Positions 1-8,440 of a stretch of 64,000 bases of DNA are shown piece by piece. This stretch comes from Palsa-504 sp963800415 (GTDB lineage Bacteria; Actinomycetota; Actinomycetes; Streptosporangiales; Streptosporangiaceae), in assembly GCA_963800415.1 (NCBI GenBank), contig CAWDBS010000004.1, positions 10,287 through 74,286 on the forward strand, read 5' to 3'. Position 1 is the first letter of the stretch, and each line of letters begins with the position of its first letter. The notes beneath the pieces are model-generated. The model was not told the DNA's origin, did not search any database, and saw only the letters and a list, made by a program, of their open reading frames with translations. Made by a program: the position numbers and the translations under genes.

Positions 1-90
1 GGGGCTGCCCGCCCCCCCGTACCCCCCGGGGAGGGGCTGCCCGCCCCCCCGTACCCCCCCGGGGAGGGGCTGCCCGGCCCCCCGTAACCC
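1..90. repeat. GC-rich 32-33 bp tandem repeat, 2.75 copies
   Basis: Units start at 1, 33 and 66. Each opens with GGGGCTGCCCG and continues with a C run, GTA and another C run. Unit lengths differ by one base inside the C run. The lnt reading frame stays open through the array, so it may encode a Gly/Ala/Arg/Pro-rich loop between membrane segments of Lnt. C-run length here is also a likely sequencing-error spot. Confidence 0.75.
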
Positions 91-1109
91 GCCGGCTCCC
101 CGGGCACCTCGGGGGGGTGCTGGCGGCGGTGGTGACGGCCGGGCTGGTGCTGGCCGGCGGGCTGCTGCCGGTCGACCCGACCGCGGGCGCGCCGACGGCC
201 CAGGTGGCCGCGATCCAGGGCAACGTGCCGCGGGCCAGGAACCTGCCGCAGCAGCTGAGCGCGCCCGAGGTCACGCAGAACCACGCCGAGGCCACGCTGC
301 GGCTGGCCGCGCAGGTCAAGGCGGGCCAGCGGCCGGCGCCGGACATCGTGATCTGGCCGGAGAACTCCACCGACCTGGACCCGTTCGGCAACCCTGATAT
401 ATACAGCCAGCTCGCCGGGGCGGTGGCGGCCGTCGGCCGCCCGGTCCTGGTCGGGGAAGTCCTGAACAACCCGAGACGCAACGTCGGCCAGCTCTGGGTG
501 CCCGGCCGCGGCCCGACCACGGCCTACGTCAAGCGCCAGCTCGTGCCGTTCGGCGAGTACATCCCGTTCCGCGGCGTCATCTCCAGCTTCAGTTCCCTCC
601 CGTCGCTGCAGCCGATCGACTTCACCCCCGGCCACCAGGCCGTCGTGTTCGGCGTCGGGAAGATCAAGCTGGGCGACGTGATCTGCTACGAGGTCGGCTT
701 CGACAACCTGGTGAAGTCCGAGGTCACGGCCGGGGCGAACCTGCTCGCGGTGCAGTCCAACGACGCCGACTTCGAGATCGACGGCCAGCTCGGCGAGACC
801 GAGCAGCAGACGGCGATGGCCAGGATCCGGGCGGTGGAAACCGACCGCGCCGTGGTGTACGCCTCGACCACCGGCGAGAGCACGATCATCGCGCCGGACG
901 GCCGGCTGATCGCGCGCAGCGGCGTCTGGCAGCAGGCGATCCTGGACGCGCGGGTGCCGCTGGTGAGCTACCGGACGCTGGCGGACCGGGTGGGGGCGTG
1001 GCCGGAGTACGTGATCATCATGCTCACCGTGCTGGCGCTCGCCTGGGCCGCGCCGCGGGCGCTGCCGTCCAGCCGGCGGCGGCGGGCCGACAGCGTGAAT
1101 CCCTCCTAA
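3..1109 (+). CDS. lnt: apolipoprotein N-acyltransferase, C-terminal part (5' end outside window)
   Basis: Lnt moves an acyl chain from phospholipid onto the N-terminal Cys of lipoproteins at the outer face of the cytoplasmic membrane. Counting from the GTG at 117, a last N-terminal membrane helix (about residues 1-20) leads into a nitrilase-fold domain. The catalytic triad is visible: Glu82 (IWPENS), Lys139 (YVKRQLVPFGEY) and Cys190 (GDVICYE). A C-terminal hydrophobic helix and a basic tail follow. The usual family length is near 500 residues, so the N-terminal membrane bundle is missing. The frame is open to the window edge through the GC-rich repeat, so I read this as cut by the window, not as starting at 117. 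The next gene encodes a lipoprotein, a fitting substrate. Confidence 0.88.
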   Translation, partial: GCPPPRTPRGGAARPPVPPRGGAARPPVTRRLPGHLGGVLAAVVTAGLVLAGGLLPVDPTAGAPTAQVAAIQGNVPRARNLPQQLSAPEVTQNHAEATLRLAAQVKAGQRPAPDIVIWPENSTDLDPFGNPDIYSQLAGAVAAVGRPVLVGEVLNNPRRNVGQLWVPGRGPTTAYVKRQLVPFGEYIPFRGVISSFSSLPSLQPIDFTPGHQAVVFGVGKIKLGDVICYEVGFDNLVKSEVTAGANLLAVQSNDADFEIDGQLGETEQQTAMARIRAVETDRAVVYASTTGESTIIAPDGRLIARSGVWQQAILDARVPLVSYRTLADRVGAWPEYVIIMLTVLALAWAAPRALPSSRRRRADSVNPS

Positions 1110-1242
1110 CCGCCGGGGCCCGTCAGGCGTCTTGAGCGGCGAGGGGGTCCTGGGCGGCTCACCCGCGCCCGTAAGGACCACATACTATGCGTGCAGACAC
1201 GCAAAGCCGGGGCATCGCTGGCCCGGCTCTAGGAGGATTACC

Positions 1243-2595
1243 GTGCGTGGCACAGACCGCAGGTCGGCAAGGCGGGCGCGACGGTACGCCGGCCTCGCCG
1301 CGGCGGCGGCCATCAGCCTGTTCGCCACCGCGTGCAGCAGCGGCGGCGGCCACCCCTCTACCTCCTCTTCCGGTCAGTCCCAGGCGCAGGCATCCGCGTC
1401 GGCCAAGGCACGCGCGGCGGCGCTCGCCAGGGACCTGAAGATCATCCCGGCGAACGGCAGCCACGGCGTCGACCCCGCGGCCGGCATCAGCGTCACCGCC
1501 GTCAAGGGCACGGTGACCAACGTCACCGTGCGCACCTCGGGCGACGCCGTGTCCGGCCGCCTGGGCGACGGCGGCAAGACCTGGCACAGCACGCGGAACC
1601 TGAACGTGTCGCGGAGCTACACGGTGACCGCCTCCGGCACCGACGGCAGCGGCGACTCGGTCACCACGACGAGCACCTTCCGCACCCTGACGCCCGCGCA
1701 CTCCTTCACCACCATGATCTTCGAGGGGTACCACCAGACATACGGCGTCGGCATGCCGATCATCTTGACGTTCAGCCAGCCGGTCACGAACAAGGCCGCG
1801 GTCGAGCGCTCGCTCGAGCTCACCACGTCCAAGCCGGTGATCGGCGCCTGGTACTGGGACGGCGATCAGCGCCTGTACTTCCGGCCGCGAGACTACTGGC
1901 CGGCCAACACCACGGTCAGCTTCGACGGCCACCTGAACGGCGTCGAAGCGGCCAGCGGCGTCTACGGCGCCGCCAACCTGACCCAGACCTTCGACATCGG
2001 CCGGTCGCTGATCGCCGTGGCCAGCACCACCACGCACCGCACGCAGATCTACCTGAACGGCAAGCTCGCCTACCGGTGGCCGATCAGCACCGGCCGGGCC
2101 AGCCTGCCGACCCCGGACGGCACCTACCTGAGCGTGGAGAAGGCCAACCCGGTCCAGATGGTCGGCGGCGGCGCGCCCGGCAGCGCCGGCTACTACAACG
2201 AACTGGTCAACTACGCGGTCCGGTTCACCTTCAGCGGCGACTACTACCATTCCGCCCCCTGGTCGGTGGTGAACCAGGGCACCACGAACGTGAGCCATGG
2301 CTGCGTGAACCTGCCGCCCGCCGCCGCGCAGACCTACTACGACATGTCCATCCCCGGCGACCCGATCACCGTCACCGCCAGCACGGCCGCGGGCAAGTGG
2401 AACGACGGCTGGACCATGTGGTTCCTGTCCTGGTCGCAGTACCTGAAGGGGAGCGCGCTTGGCCAGGCGGTGCAGGCCGGGCCGCAGGGCAGCACGTTCG
2501 TCTCGCCGTCGTCGCTGCCCGTGAGCACCGCCACCGCGCCGCTGGGCACCTCCGCGTCCGGCAACTACTACGCCGGCTCGGCGAACCTCGGGTAG
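1243..2595 (+). CDS. lipoprotein L,D-transpeptidase (YkuD) with Ig-like domains
   Basis: Predicted 450-residue enzyme that makes 3-3 peptidoglycan cross-links outside the membrane. The GTG at 1243 is chosen because AGGAGG lies just upstream and the peptide then begins with a textbook lipoprotein signal: Arg-rich start, hydrophobic core, lipobox ATAC with Cys31. Ser-rich linker, then two Ig-like regions (about 50-230), then the YkuD domain with the catalytic motif SHGCVNL (His352, Cys354). Domain order resembles mycobacterial LdtMt2-type proteins. A second L,D-transpeptidase lies at 8441-9739. An in-frame start at 1132 is possible but would bury the signal peptide. Confidence 0.9.
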   Translation: MRGTDRRSARRARRYAGLAAAAAISLFATACSSGGGHPSTSSSGQSQAQASASAKARAAALARDLKIIPANGSHGVDPAAGISVTAVKGTVTNVTVRTSGDAVSGRLGDGGKTWHSTRNLNVSRSYTVTASGTDGSGDSVTTTSTFRTLTPAHSFTTMIFEGYHQTYGVGMPIILTFSQPVTNKAAVERSLELTTSKPVIGAWYWDGDQRLYFRPRDYWPANTTVSFDGHLNGVEAASGVYGAANLTQTFDIGRSLIAVASTTTHRTQIYLNGKLAYRWPISTGRASLPTPDGTYLSVEKANPVQMVGGGAPGSAGYYNELVNYAVRFTFSGDYYHSAPWSVVNQGTTNVSHGCVNLPPAAAQTYYDMSIPGDPITVTASTAAGKWNDGWTMWFLSWSQYLKGSALGQAVQAGPQGSTFVSPSSLPVSTATAPLGTSASGNYYAGSANLG

Positions 2596-2711
2596 TTCCA
2601 GCCCGCACTTAATCCATTCAGTGGCCTGATCTTGCGGCTACCCGGCGCACCGGAGTAGGAAAGGTGAGTTGCCGGGCACACCGAGTCCGGCCACTGACGT
2701 GGAGGTAGACA

Positions 2712-3836
2712 TTGACCTTGCGGACGAAACGGGCAAAGGTTCTCGCCGTGGGCGCGGTCGCCGGCGTCGCCGCGGCGCTGACCGTGGGGCTGTCCGCGCC
2801 GAGCGGGGCGACGGTCACAGCCAGCCATGGCCGCGGCGGTAACCAGCCGGTACGGCTGGACCGCGCGTTCATCATCGTGCTGGAGAACCATTCCGAGAAA
2901 AGCGTGATCGGCGACCCCAACGCGCCGTACATCACCTCGCTGGCGCAGCAGTACGGCCAGGCCGCGAACTACTACGGCGTGACGCACCCGAGTGAGCCGA
3001 ACTACATCGCCATGATCGGCGGGTCGAACTGGTTCACCAACAACGACAACCCGGCGAACAGGTTCGACCACACCAACCTGGTCGACGAACTGGACGCCAG
3101 CCACATCAGCTGGGGCGCCTACATGGAGGCGATGCCCGCTGACCAGCCGCTCACCGATTTCTGGCCGTCGAAAGCTAACCCGCTGTACGCGTCCAAGCAC
3201 AACCCGTTCGCGCTGTTCACCGACATCCGCGACAACCCGGCCCGGGTGGCCAACATCAAGCCGTACACCGCGCTGGCGGGCGACCTGAGCAGCCCGCGCG
3301 CGCCCCGCTTCGTGTTCATCACGCCGGACCAGTGCAACGACATGCACGGCGGGGTGAACACCGCGGTCGACGGGCACCCGGAGACCCCCTGCCCGTTCGG
3401 CAGCACCAATAACGACCCGAACGACATCCGGCTGAAGCAGAACGCCGACGCCTTCGTCAAGGGCGCCGTGACCACGATCATGTCCAGCCGGGCGTGGACA
3501 CGGCACAGCGCGATCTTCGTCGTCGCCGACGAGGGCGACTTCACCGGCAACGCGGTCAACGGCGGCTGGGACTCCCCGGCCGGGTGCTGTGACTCCCCCG
3601 TGCTGCCTGCCGGCGACCCCGACATCAGCGCCAGCTGGCCCGGCGGCCTGTACGGCGGCGGGCTGGTGCCCGCGGTGGTGATCGACCCCAGCGGGCCGCG
3701 CCACTTCGTCAGCAACGTGGCCTACAACCACTACTCAATGCTGCGCACCATCGAGGACGCCTGGGGCCTGCCCGAGCTCGTCTTCACCAGCGACCACGCG
3801 CAGGTCACCACGATGAATGAGCTCCTCAGCCGCTGA
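2712..3836 (+). CDS. secreted phosphoesterase, SapM/acid-phosphatase-like
   Basis: 374 residues of the phosphoesterase family (PF04185, alkaline-phosphatase-like fold) that includes phospholipase C and mycobacterial SapM. Start is TTG, placed by GGAGGT at 2701-2706. Residues 1-33 form a Sec-type signal peptide. Motifs seen: FIIVLENHSEKS near 50-60 (metal and nucleophile region), THPSEPNYIAMIGG near 95 and VVADEGDF near 275. The protein is therefore exported and hydrolyses phosphate esters; the substrate (phosphoinositide, phospholipid or other) cannot be told from sequence. It stands alone, with a terminator after it. Confidence 0.85.
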   Translation: MTLRTKRAKVLAVGAVAGVAAALTVGLSAPSGATVTASHGRGGNQPVRLDRAFIIVLENHSEKSVIGDPNAPYITSLAQQYGQAANYYGVTHPSEPNYIAMIGGSNWFTNNDNPANRFDHTNLVDELDASHISWGAYMEAMPADQPLTDFWPSKANPLYASKHNPFALFTDIRDNPARVANIKPYTALAGDLSSPRAPRFVFITPDQCNDMHGGVNTAVDGHPETPCPFGSTNNDPNDIRLKQNADAFVKGAVTTIMSSRAWTRHSAIFVVADEGDFTGNAVNGGWDSPAGCCDSPVLPAGDPDISASWPGGLYGGGLVPAVVIDPSGPRHFVSNVAYNHYSMLRTIEDAWGLPELVFTSDHAQVTTMNELLSR

Positions 3837-3845
3837 CAGAGCACT

Positions 3846-3881
3846 GCGGGGCTGGCCCGTCATGGACGAGGCCAGCCCCGC
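3846..3881. terminator. bidirectional hairpin between convergent genes
   Basis: Perfect 12 bp stem, GCGGGGCTGGCC at 3846-3857 pairing with 3870-3881, with a 12 nt loop. It sits between the phosphoesterase gene (plus) and the secreted paralogue A (minus). There is no T tract on either side, as is common in high-GC actinobacteria. Confidence 0.7.
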
Positions 3882-3919
3882 AGCCCGGGTGGCACGGTAC
3901 TAGGAGGTATACCGCGCCT

Positions 3920-4162
3920 TTACATACCGGACGGGTCCATCAGCTGGTGGTGAGCACGGCCCTTACGCTGGCCCTGGCCGGTGAACTGCTGCCAGATCTG
4001 CTGCCAGGACTGCTGGTTGCCGACGCCGTTGCCGCCGCCACCGTTGCCGCCTCCGCCACCGTTACCGTTGCCGCCGTCGCCGGTACCGCCGCCACCGTTA
4101 CCGCCGCCCGCTCCGGCGGTGTTGGTCGCCTGCTGCGGGGTGGTGTTGAAGGTGGCTGACAT
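3920..4162 (-). other. out-of-frame C-terminal tail of secreted paralogue A
   Basis: This stretch reads SATFNTTPQQATN, then a Gly/Asn-rich linker, then a tail ending HHQLMDPSGM. The same order occurs at the end of the neighbouring paralogue (AVTFNTAQQAA, Gly-rich linker, GHRFMNPSRE). It is therefore the true C-terminus of the gene at 4098-5579, displaced by one extra base near 4166-4176. It has no start site of its own that I would trust. Confidence 0.7.
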
Positions 4163-5579
4163 GGCCGCGCCCGGCCCCGTCGAGGGCGACCGTGACGGGG
4201 TTGGTGAGGCCGAAGTTGTGGCAGCCCAGGTTGTCGAAGGACATGAGCAGCCGGTTGGCCAGGAAGGTGAACAGGTCCACGCCCACGGCCGGGACCGGTG
4301 ACGGCTGGCCGGCGAAAGCGGCCTGGTTAGCCGCCAGGAACGGAGTCTGGATGTTGACCATGTTCTGGCAGTAGTTGGCGGGGCTGTCGAACCTGTCGTT
4401 CTGCGGGCTGATGGGCGCCTGGCCGACTTCGGCCCGGTACAGGTTGGTCTTGGCCGGGTCGAGGTTGCCCGCGGCGTCCAGCACCATCTCGTCGTTCTCC
4501 GGGACCAGCGCGGGGACCCGCGGCATGTTCCTGGCGGCCAGGAGCTCGTCGAGCGCCTGCGAGGTGGCCGGGGTGTTGTTGTTCGCCAGGTCGGGCGCCA
4601 TGAACGGGATGCAGCCGAGCGCCGGGTCCATGAACTTGTCGATCAGGGCGTTGTCGCTGCCGTTGGACAGCGCCTGCGTCCCCGTCATGCTGGCCTGGTT
4701 GGCCGCGGTGTTCTGCGCGGTCTGGCCGGTGGTCGGGTTGAGCAGGTAAACGGTGGTCACGTTGTCGCTCTGGTCCTGGTCGACCATGTCGAAGTTGCGG
4801 ACCGTCGGGCATCGCCTGCCCGTGCCGATCCGGCCCGCGGTCGGCACGATCTTGGCCGAGGTCCCGGCGGCTGGCACGTGCAGCAGCCCGAAGCGCATCA
4901 TCAGGAGCGCCGTGCGGAAGAAGTTGGTGCCGTTGCAGAACGACTGCTGGCCGAAGGGCGAGCCCAGGCCGTTGACGCAGCGGCCCTGTTGCAGCGCGTT
5001 GGGCGTCGCGCCCAGCTGGGTCAGGGTCGTGCCGTTGAACCCGAAGTCGATGGTGACGATCGCGTTCCTAGGCAGCTTCGGCACCACCGGCGCGACGGCC
5101 GGGGTGGTTCCCTGGGTGATGACCAGGGGGTTGTAGACCGACAGCGCGCCGGTGCGCGGGTTCAAGATGGTCGCCTGGACGAAGGCCCCGAGGTTGGCCG
5201 CGTTGGTCATGGTACAGCCGGAGTTCGCCGCCGGGCTCCCGCCCGGGCCGGTGAGCTGGTACGGCGTCGCCAGGCCCCGCGCACTGAGCGGGTTGGCCGG
5301 GACGATGATGTCGCAGTTGACATTGGTCGGCGTCACGGTGGCCACGGCCGGGGCGGTCGCGGACGGCGACGCGGCGGCTGACGGGGAACCGCTGGCGGAC
5401 GGGCTGGCCGAGTCACCCGCAGCCAGCTGGGCTACGTGCGTGGTGTTACCGCTCGAGACCGCCAGGATGATCCCGAGCGTCAGGCCCAGTGCCATCGGGA
5501 CGGCGAGAGGGACCGCGATACGCCCCGCACGGCTCTTGCCACCACGGCGCCGCCCTGTGGACCGATGCCCGCTGAGCAT
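4098..5579 (-). CDS. exported protein of unrecognised family, paralogue A (frameshifted near its 3' end)
   Basis: I do not recognise the family. Start ATG at 5579 (MLSGHRS) has GGAGG upstream, as in the paralogue at 5976-7640. A basic N-terminus, one membrane segment (about 22-42) and a Ser/Ala/Pro-rich linker precede a domain of about 350 residues. Features shared with the paralogue are NPLSARGLATP, VYNPLVIT, GRCVNGLGSPFGQ, DQDQSDNV, GQTAQNTAAN, YCQNMVNIQT and LTNPVTV. Conserved Cys residues suggest disulphides, so the domain is probably outside the cell. After LTNPVTVALDG the frame is lost: 10 nt stand where the paralogue has 9, and the homologous ending continues in the next frame down to 3920. 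Function unknown. Confidence 0.75.
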   Translation of the reverse strand: MLSGHRSTGRRRGGKSRAGRIAVPLAVPMALGLTLGIILAVSSGNTTHVAQLAAGDSASPSASGSPSAAASPSATAPAVATVTPTNVNCDIIVPANPLSARGLATPYQLTGPGGSPAANSGCTMTNAANLGAFVQATILNPRTGALSVYNPLVITQGTTPAVAPVVPKLPRNAIVTIDFGFNGTTLTQLGATPNALQQGRCVNGLGSPFGQQSFCNGTNFFRTALLMMRFGLLHVPAAGTSAKIVPTAGRIGTGRRCPTVRNFDMVDQDQSDNVTTVYLLNPTTGQTAQNTAANQASMTGTQALSNGSDNALIDKFMDPALGCIPFMAPDLANNNTPATSQALDELLAARNMPRVPALVPENDEMVLDAAGNLDPAKTNLYRAEVGQAPISPQNDRFDSPANYCQNMVNIQTPFLAANQAAFAGQPSPVPAVGVDLFTFLANRLLMSFDNLGCHNFGLTNPVTVALDGAGRGHVSHLQHHPAAGDQHRRSGRR

Positions 5580-5760
5580 TCCATACACCTCCATGGATGT
5601 CCCCTGTGACACTCCCGGTGCATCACCGTAGACCCGGGCTGCTGACAAGATCAGCGAATTCAGAAGATTCGCTCCATGTAAGGCTTTTTTAAGGTTTTGG
5701 CTGAGCCGGCACCGAAACTTCTGAAATTCCTTGCCAAGTCCTTACGCCGCAGGTCAGGTG
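5580..5760 (-). promoter_or_regulatory. leader/promoter region of paralogue A, duplicated at 7641-7806
   Basis: Several blocks match the leader of paralogue B: AAGTCCTTACGCCGCAGGT (5736-5754 here, 7788-7806 there), GCACCGAAAC, and a GCATCACCGTAGACCCGG block near the start codon. A dyad with arms GCGAAT and ATTCGC (minus strand) lies at about 5650-5672 and is partly kept in B. Shared sequence this far from the coding region suggests common control. The rest of 5761-5975 shows nothing I can name. Confidence 0.5.
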
Positions 5761-5975
5761 TCAGTTAGGTGGGTCGAGATTGGCCCGTGATAGGCCCGAA
5801 CGCGGTGCGTCTTCGGGTCGCAACCGATTGCGAAACGCCCCTGGGAACGGCCGTGTCTTACGGCCGGGATGGCGCCAACATGGCGAAGGTGGCCCCGAGT
5901 TTCCCCGGGGCCACCTGGGCCATGGAGCCGATTGATCGAACCGGGCTTGGTTCTCAGCGGGCGCCCGGCCGCTGG

Positions 5976-7640
5976 TTACTCACGGGACGGGTTCATGAAC
6001 CTGTGTCCCACCCGGTGCTGCCTGGTGGGGGGCCCTGCGTTGCCGCCGCCGGGACCGCCGGTGCCGACCGTGGCGGTCGGGCTCGGTGCCGCCGCCGGCA
6101 GCTTCGCGGCCTGCTGAGCGGTGTTGAAGGTGACCGCGGTGGCCACCTGGTTACCGTCGAGGGTTACGGTGACCGGGTTGGTCAGGCCGAAGTTGGCGCA
6201 GCCGAGGTTGACGAACGACATGCTGAGCCGGTTGCCCATGAACGTCGCCAGGGTGTTGCCGACGGCCGCGACTGGCGAGCCGACGTTCAGCTCCCCGGTC
6301 ATGTCCAGCTTGTTGCGGACCGTCTGGATGTCGACCAGGTTCTGGCAGTAGTCGGCGGCGACCTGCGTCGCGTTGACGTTGCCGGCCAGCAGCGGCTGGT
6401 CCACCAGCGAGCGGTAGGCGTTCGTCTTGGCGATGCTGAACGCGCCGTTGACCAGGGTCATCTCGTCGTTCGGCGGGACCACGGCGATGGTGCCCTTCTG
6501 GTTGACGCGGGCGCTCAGCTCGTTGAGCGCCTGCGAGCCGGACATACCAGTCGGGTCGGTCGGGTCGGTCGTGTGGAAATTCGCGCACCCGGTCGCCGGG
6601 TCGAGGAAGGCGGCAAGCAGCTTGTCGTCGCTCCCGTTGACCAGGGTGGTGGCGCCGGCGATCGCGTTCGCGTTCGCCGCGGTGTTCTGCGCGGTCTGCC
6701 CGTTGGCGTTGATCAGGTACGACGTGATCACGTTGTCGCTCTGGTCCTGATCGACCACCCCGAAGTCACGCACGGTCAAGCATCCCTGGCCGTCAGTAGC
6801 GGTGCCCGTCGCCGGGACCGTCAGCGTGCCGCGTGCGATCTCGCGGTTGGCCAGGTTGTAGAAGCCGACCGCGTTGCACGCCGACACCTGGCCGAACACG
6901 GACTGGCCGAGCGCGTCGACGCAGCGGCCCCGCTGGGCGCCCTGGCCCTGCAGGACCAGGTTGGTGCCGTTGAAGCCGACATCGATGATCACCTGGGAGC
7001 CGCGCGCGATCGTCGGCGCGGCCGGCGTGGCCGCCGGCGTGGTTCCCGCCGTGATGACCAGCGGGTTGTACACCTGCACCTGGCCGTTCGGGGCGAGGAT
7101 GGTGGCCTCGACGAACGCGCCCTGGGTGCCGGCGTTCGCCATCGAGCAGCCGTCGCCGAGCTGCCACGGCGTGGCCAGGCCCCGCGCGCTGAGCGGGTTG
7201 GCCGGCACGGTGATGGCGCAGTTACCCGACGCGGCAGCCTCCGCCGCTGTCTGGTTCAGGTTGATCGCGTTGCCCGCGCCGTCGACCGGAGCCGTCGCCA
7301 CGTCCCCGAGCTGGCGGAAGGCGGTCTGCCCGTTGGCGAAACTGGCCGCTGCCGGCACCGCCGCCGCCGCGGCCGCCGTAGCCGCCGGTGCCGCCGGTGC
7401 CGCCGCCGCGGCGGCGGGCGCGGCGGCGGGCGCGGCGCCGGGCGCGGAAGCGCTGCCGGACGGGCCGGCCGAGGCCCCCGCAGCCGTCTGGGCTATGTGC
7501 GTGGTGTTACCACTCGAAACCGCCAGGACGATCCCGAGCGTCAGGCCCAACGCCATCGGAATGGCGAGAGGTACCGCAATACGCGCCGCACGACTGTTAC
7601 TACCGCGGCGGCGCCATGCGGACCGATGCCCGCTGAGCAT
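5976..7640 (-). CDS. exported protein of unrecognised family, paralogue B (intact)
   Basis: 554 residues, same architecture as paralogue A and in the same orientation: basic N-terminus with MLSGHRS, membrane segment about 21-42, a long Ala/Pro-rich linker (about 52-105), then the conserved domain with NPLSARGLATP, VYNPLVIT, GRCVDALGQSVFGQ, DQDQSDNV, GQTAQNTAAN, YCQNLVDIQT and LTNPVTV. It ends in a Gly-rich stretch and GHRFMNPSRE. ATG at 7640 is placed by GGAGG. The linker is longer and richer in Ala than in A. The pair looks like a tandem duplication that included the leader. The domain may be a cell-surface or secreted module; no catalytic motif is evident and I assign no function. Confidence 0.8.
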   Translation of the reverse strand: MLSGHRSAWRRRGSNSRAARIAVPLAIPMALGLTLGIVLAVSSGNTTHIAQTAAGASAGPSGSASAPGAAPAAAPAAAAAAPAAPAATAAAAAAVPAAASFANGQTAFRQLGDVATAPVDGAGNAINLNQTAAEAAASGNCAITVPANPLSARGLATPWQLGDGCSMANAGTQGAFVEATILAPNGQVQVYNPLVITAGTTPAATPAAPTIARGSQVIIDVGFNGTNLVLQGQGAQRGRCVDALGQSVFGQVSACNAVGFYNLANREIARGTLTVPATGTATDGQGCLTVRDFGVVDQDQSDNVITSYLINANGQTAQNTAANANAIAGATTLVNGSDDKLLAAFLDPATGCANFHTTDPTDPTGMSGSQALNELSARVNQKGTIAVVPPNDEMTLVNGAFSIAKTNAYRSLVDQPLLAGNVNATQVAADYCQNLVDIQTVRNKLDMTGELNVGSPVAAVGNTLATFMGNRLSMSFVNLGCANFGLTNPVTVTLDGNQVATAVTFNTAQQAAKLPAAAPSPTATVGTGGPGGGNAGPPTRQHRVGHRFMNPSRE

Positions 7641-7806
7641 TCAATCCACCTCCATGGATGTCCGCTAGTGCCGCTCCCGATGCATCACCGTAGACCCGGC
7701 AGGTGACCGAGATCAGGAATTCTCCAGATTCGTGTTTTGTCCGGTTTTAATGCCGAAGCGGCACCGAAACCTGTGTAATTCATTGCTAAGTCCTTACGCC
7801 GCAGGT
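7641..7806 (-). promoter_or_regulatory. leader/promoter region of paralogue B
   Basis: Duplicated counterpart of 5580-5760. The best-kept block is AAGTCCTTACGCCGCAGGT at 7788-7806, with GCACCGAAAC at 7761-7770 and the GCATCACCGTAGACCCGG block near 7682. The CCATGGAGGTGGATTGA ribosome-binding context just before ATG is nearly the same as in A. Confidence 0.5.
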
Positions 7807-8440
7807 GACGGGATACCTACGGAAACCGAAATTCCCCCGTGATAGGCGGCCGCCCGTCGCGACCCCGCCACACGGCCGATGGCGTAGACGGACGGTAGTT
7901 ATTACGGCTCTGACGGTGACCGGCGATATTGCGGGGAGGTTACGAACCCCGCGGTCCGCAGGTCCTGGGAATGCCTTATCGAGCGGTTTTGTGAATTGGC
8001 TGGGCGAATTAACTGCGGTGGCCGCCGATGGCCGGGGGTAATAGGCGGAGTTGGGGCGGGAGGCGGCTTTGCCGCGGCCGTTCGGCAGCCTGCTGTGGCG
8101 GGACCACGGCGCGGGCCGGCGCGGTGGACCGCCGGGCCGCGGGCCGGGCCGGGCCTGCGGCCCGGTGACCGCCCGGGCACGGGCCGCGGCGGCTGAGTAA
8201 GCTGGGGTCTGTGCTGGCCAATCCCTGGCCGGCGTGGGTTCATCTGACTACTGCACACGCGCCACGGCGGTCGGGCCCGGCCTGCCTCCGGCGGCGGGGC
8301 GGGAGCGGCAGATGTCGGCAACCTTTTGCCGCGCATGCGCGTCTGTCTGTAGGAGGAGTGGCCACCTTGTCTTGCGTGCATCCAGGGCCGGGGCCTAGAA
8401 GTTTTGTCCAATTGTGAAATCGCGTGGAGGAGACGACGCC
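7807..8440. other. non-coding stretch between divergent genes
   Basis: About 630 bases with no convincing gene. Codon-position GC bias is absent in the short open frames present. A very GC-rich block lies at 8090-8190. No recognisable riboswitch core was found ahead of the L,D-transpeptidase gene. Confidence 0.5.

Noticed and set aside
5769..7706. Large plus-strand open frame of 645 codons opposite paralogue B
   Set aside because: It is a mirror of the minus-strand gene: Arg/Gly/Val-rich translation without domain motifs, and the minus strand has the Shine-Dalgarno, signal anchor and paralogue.
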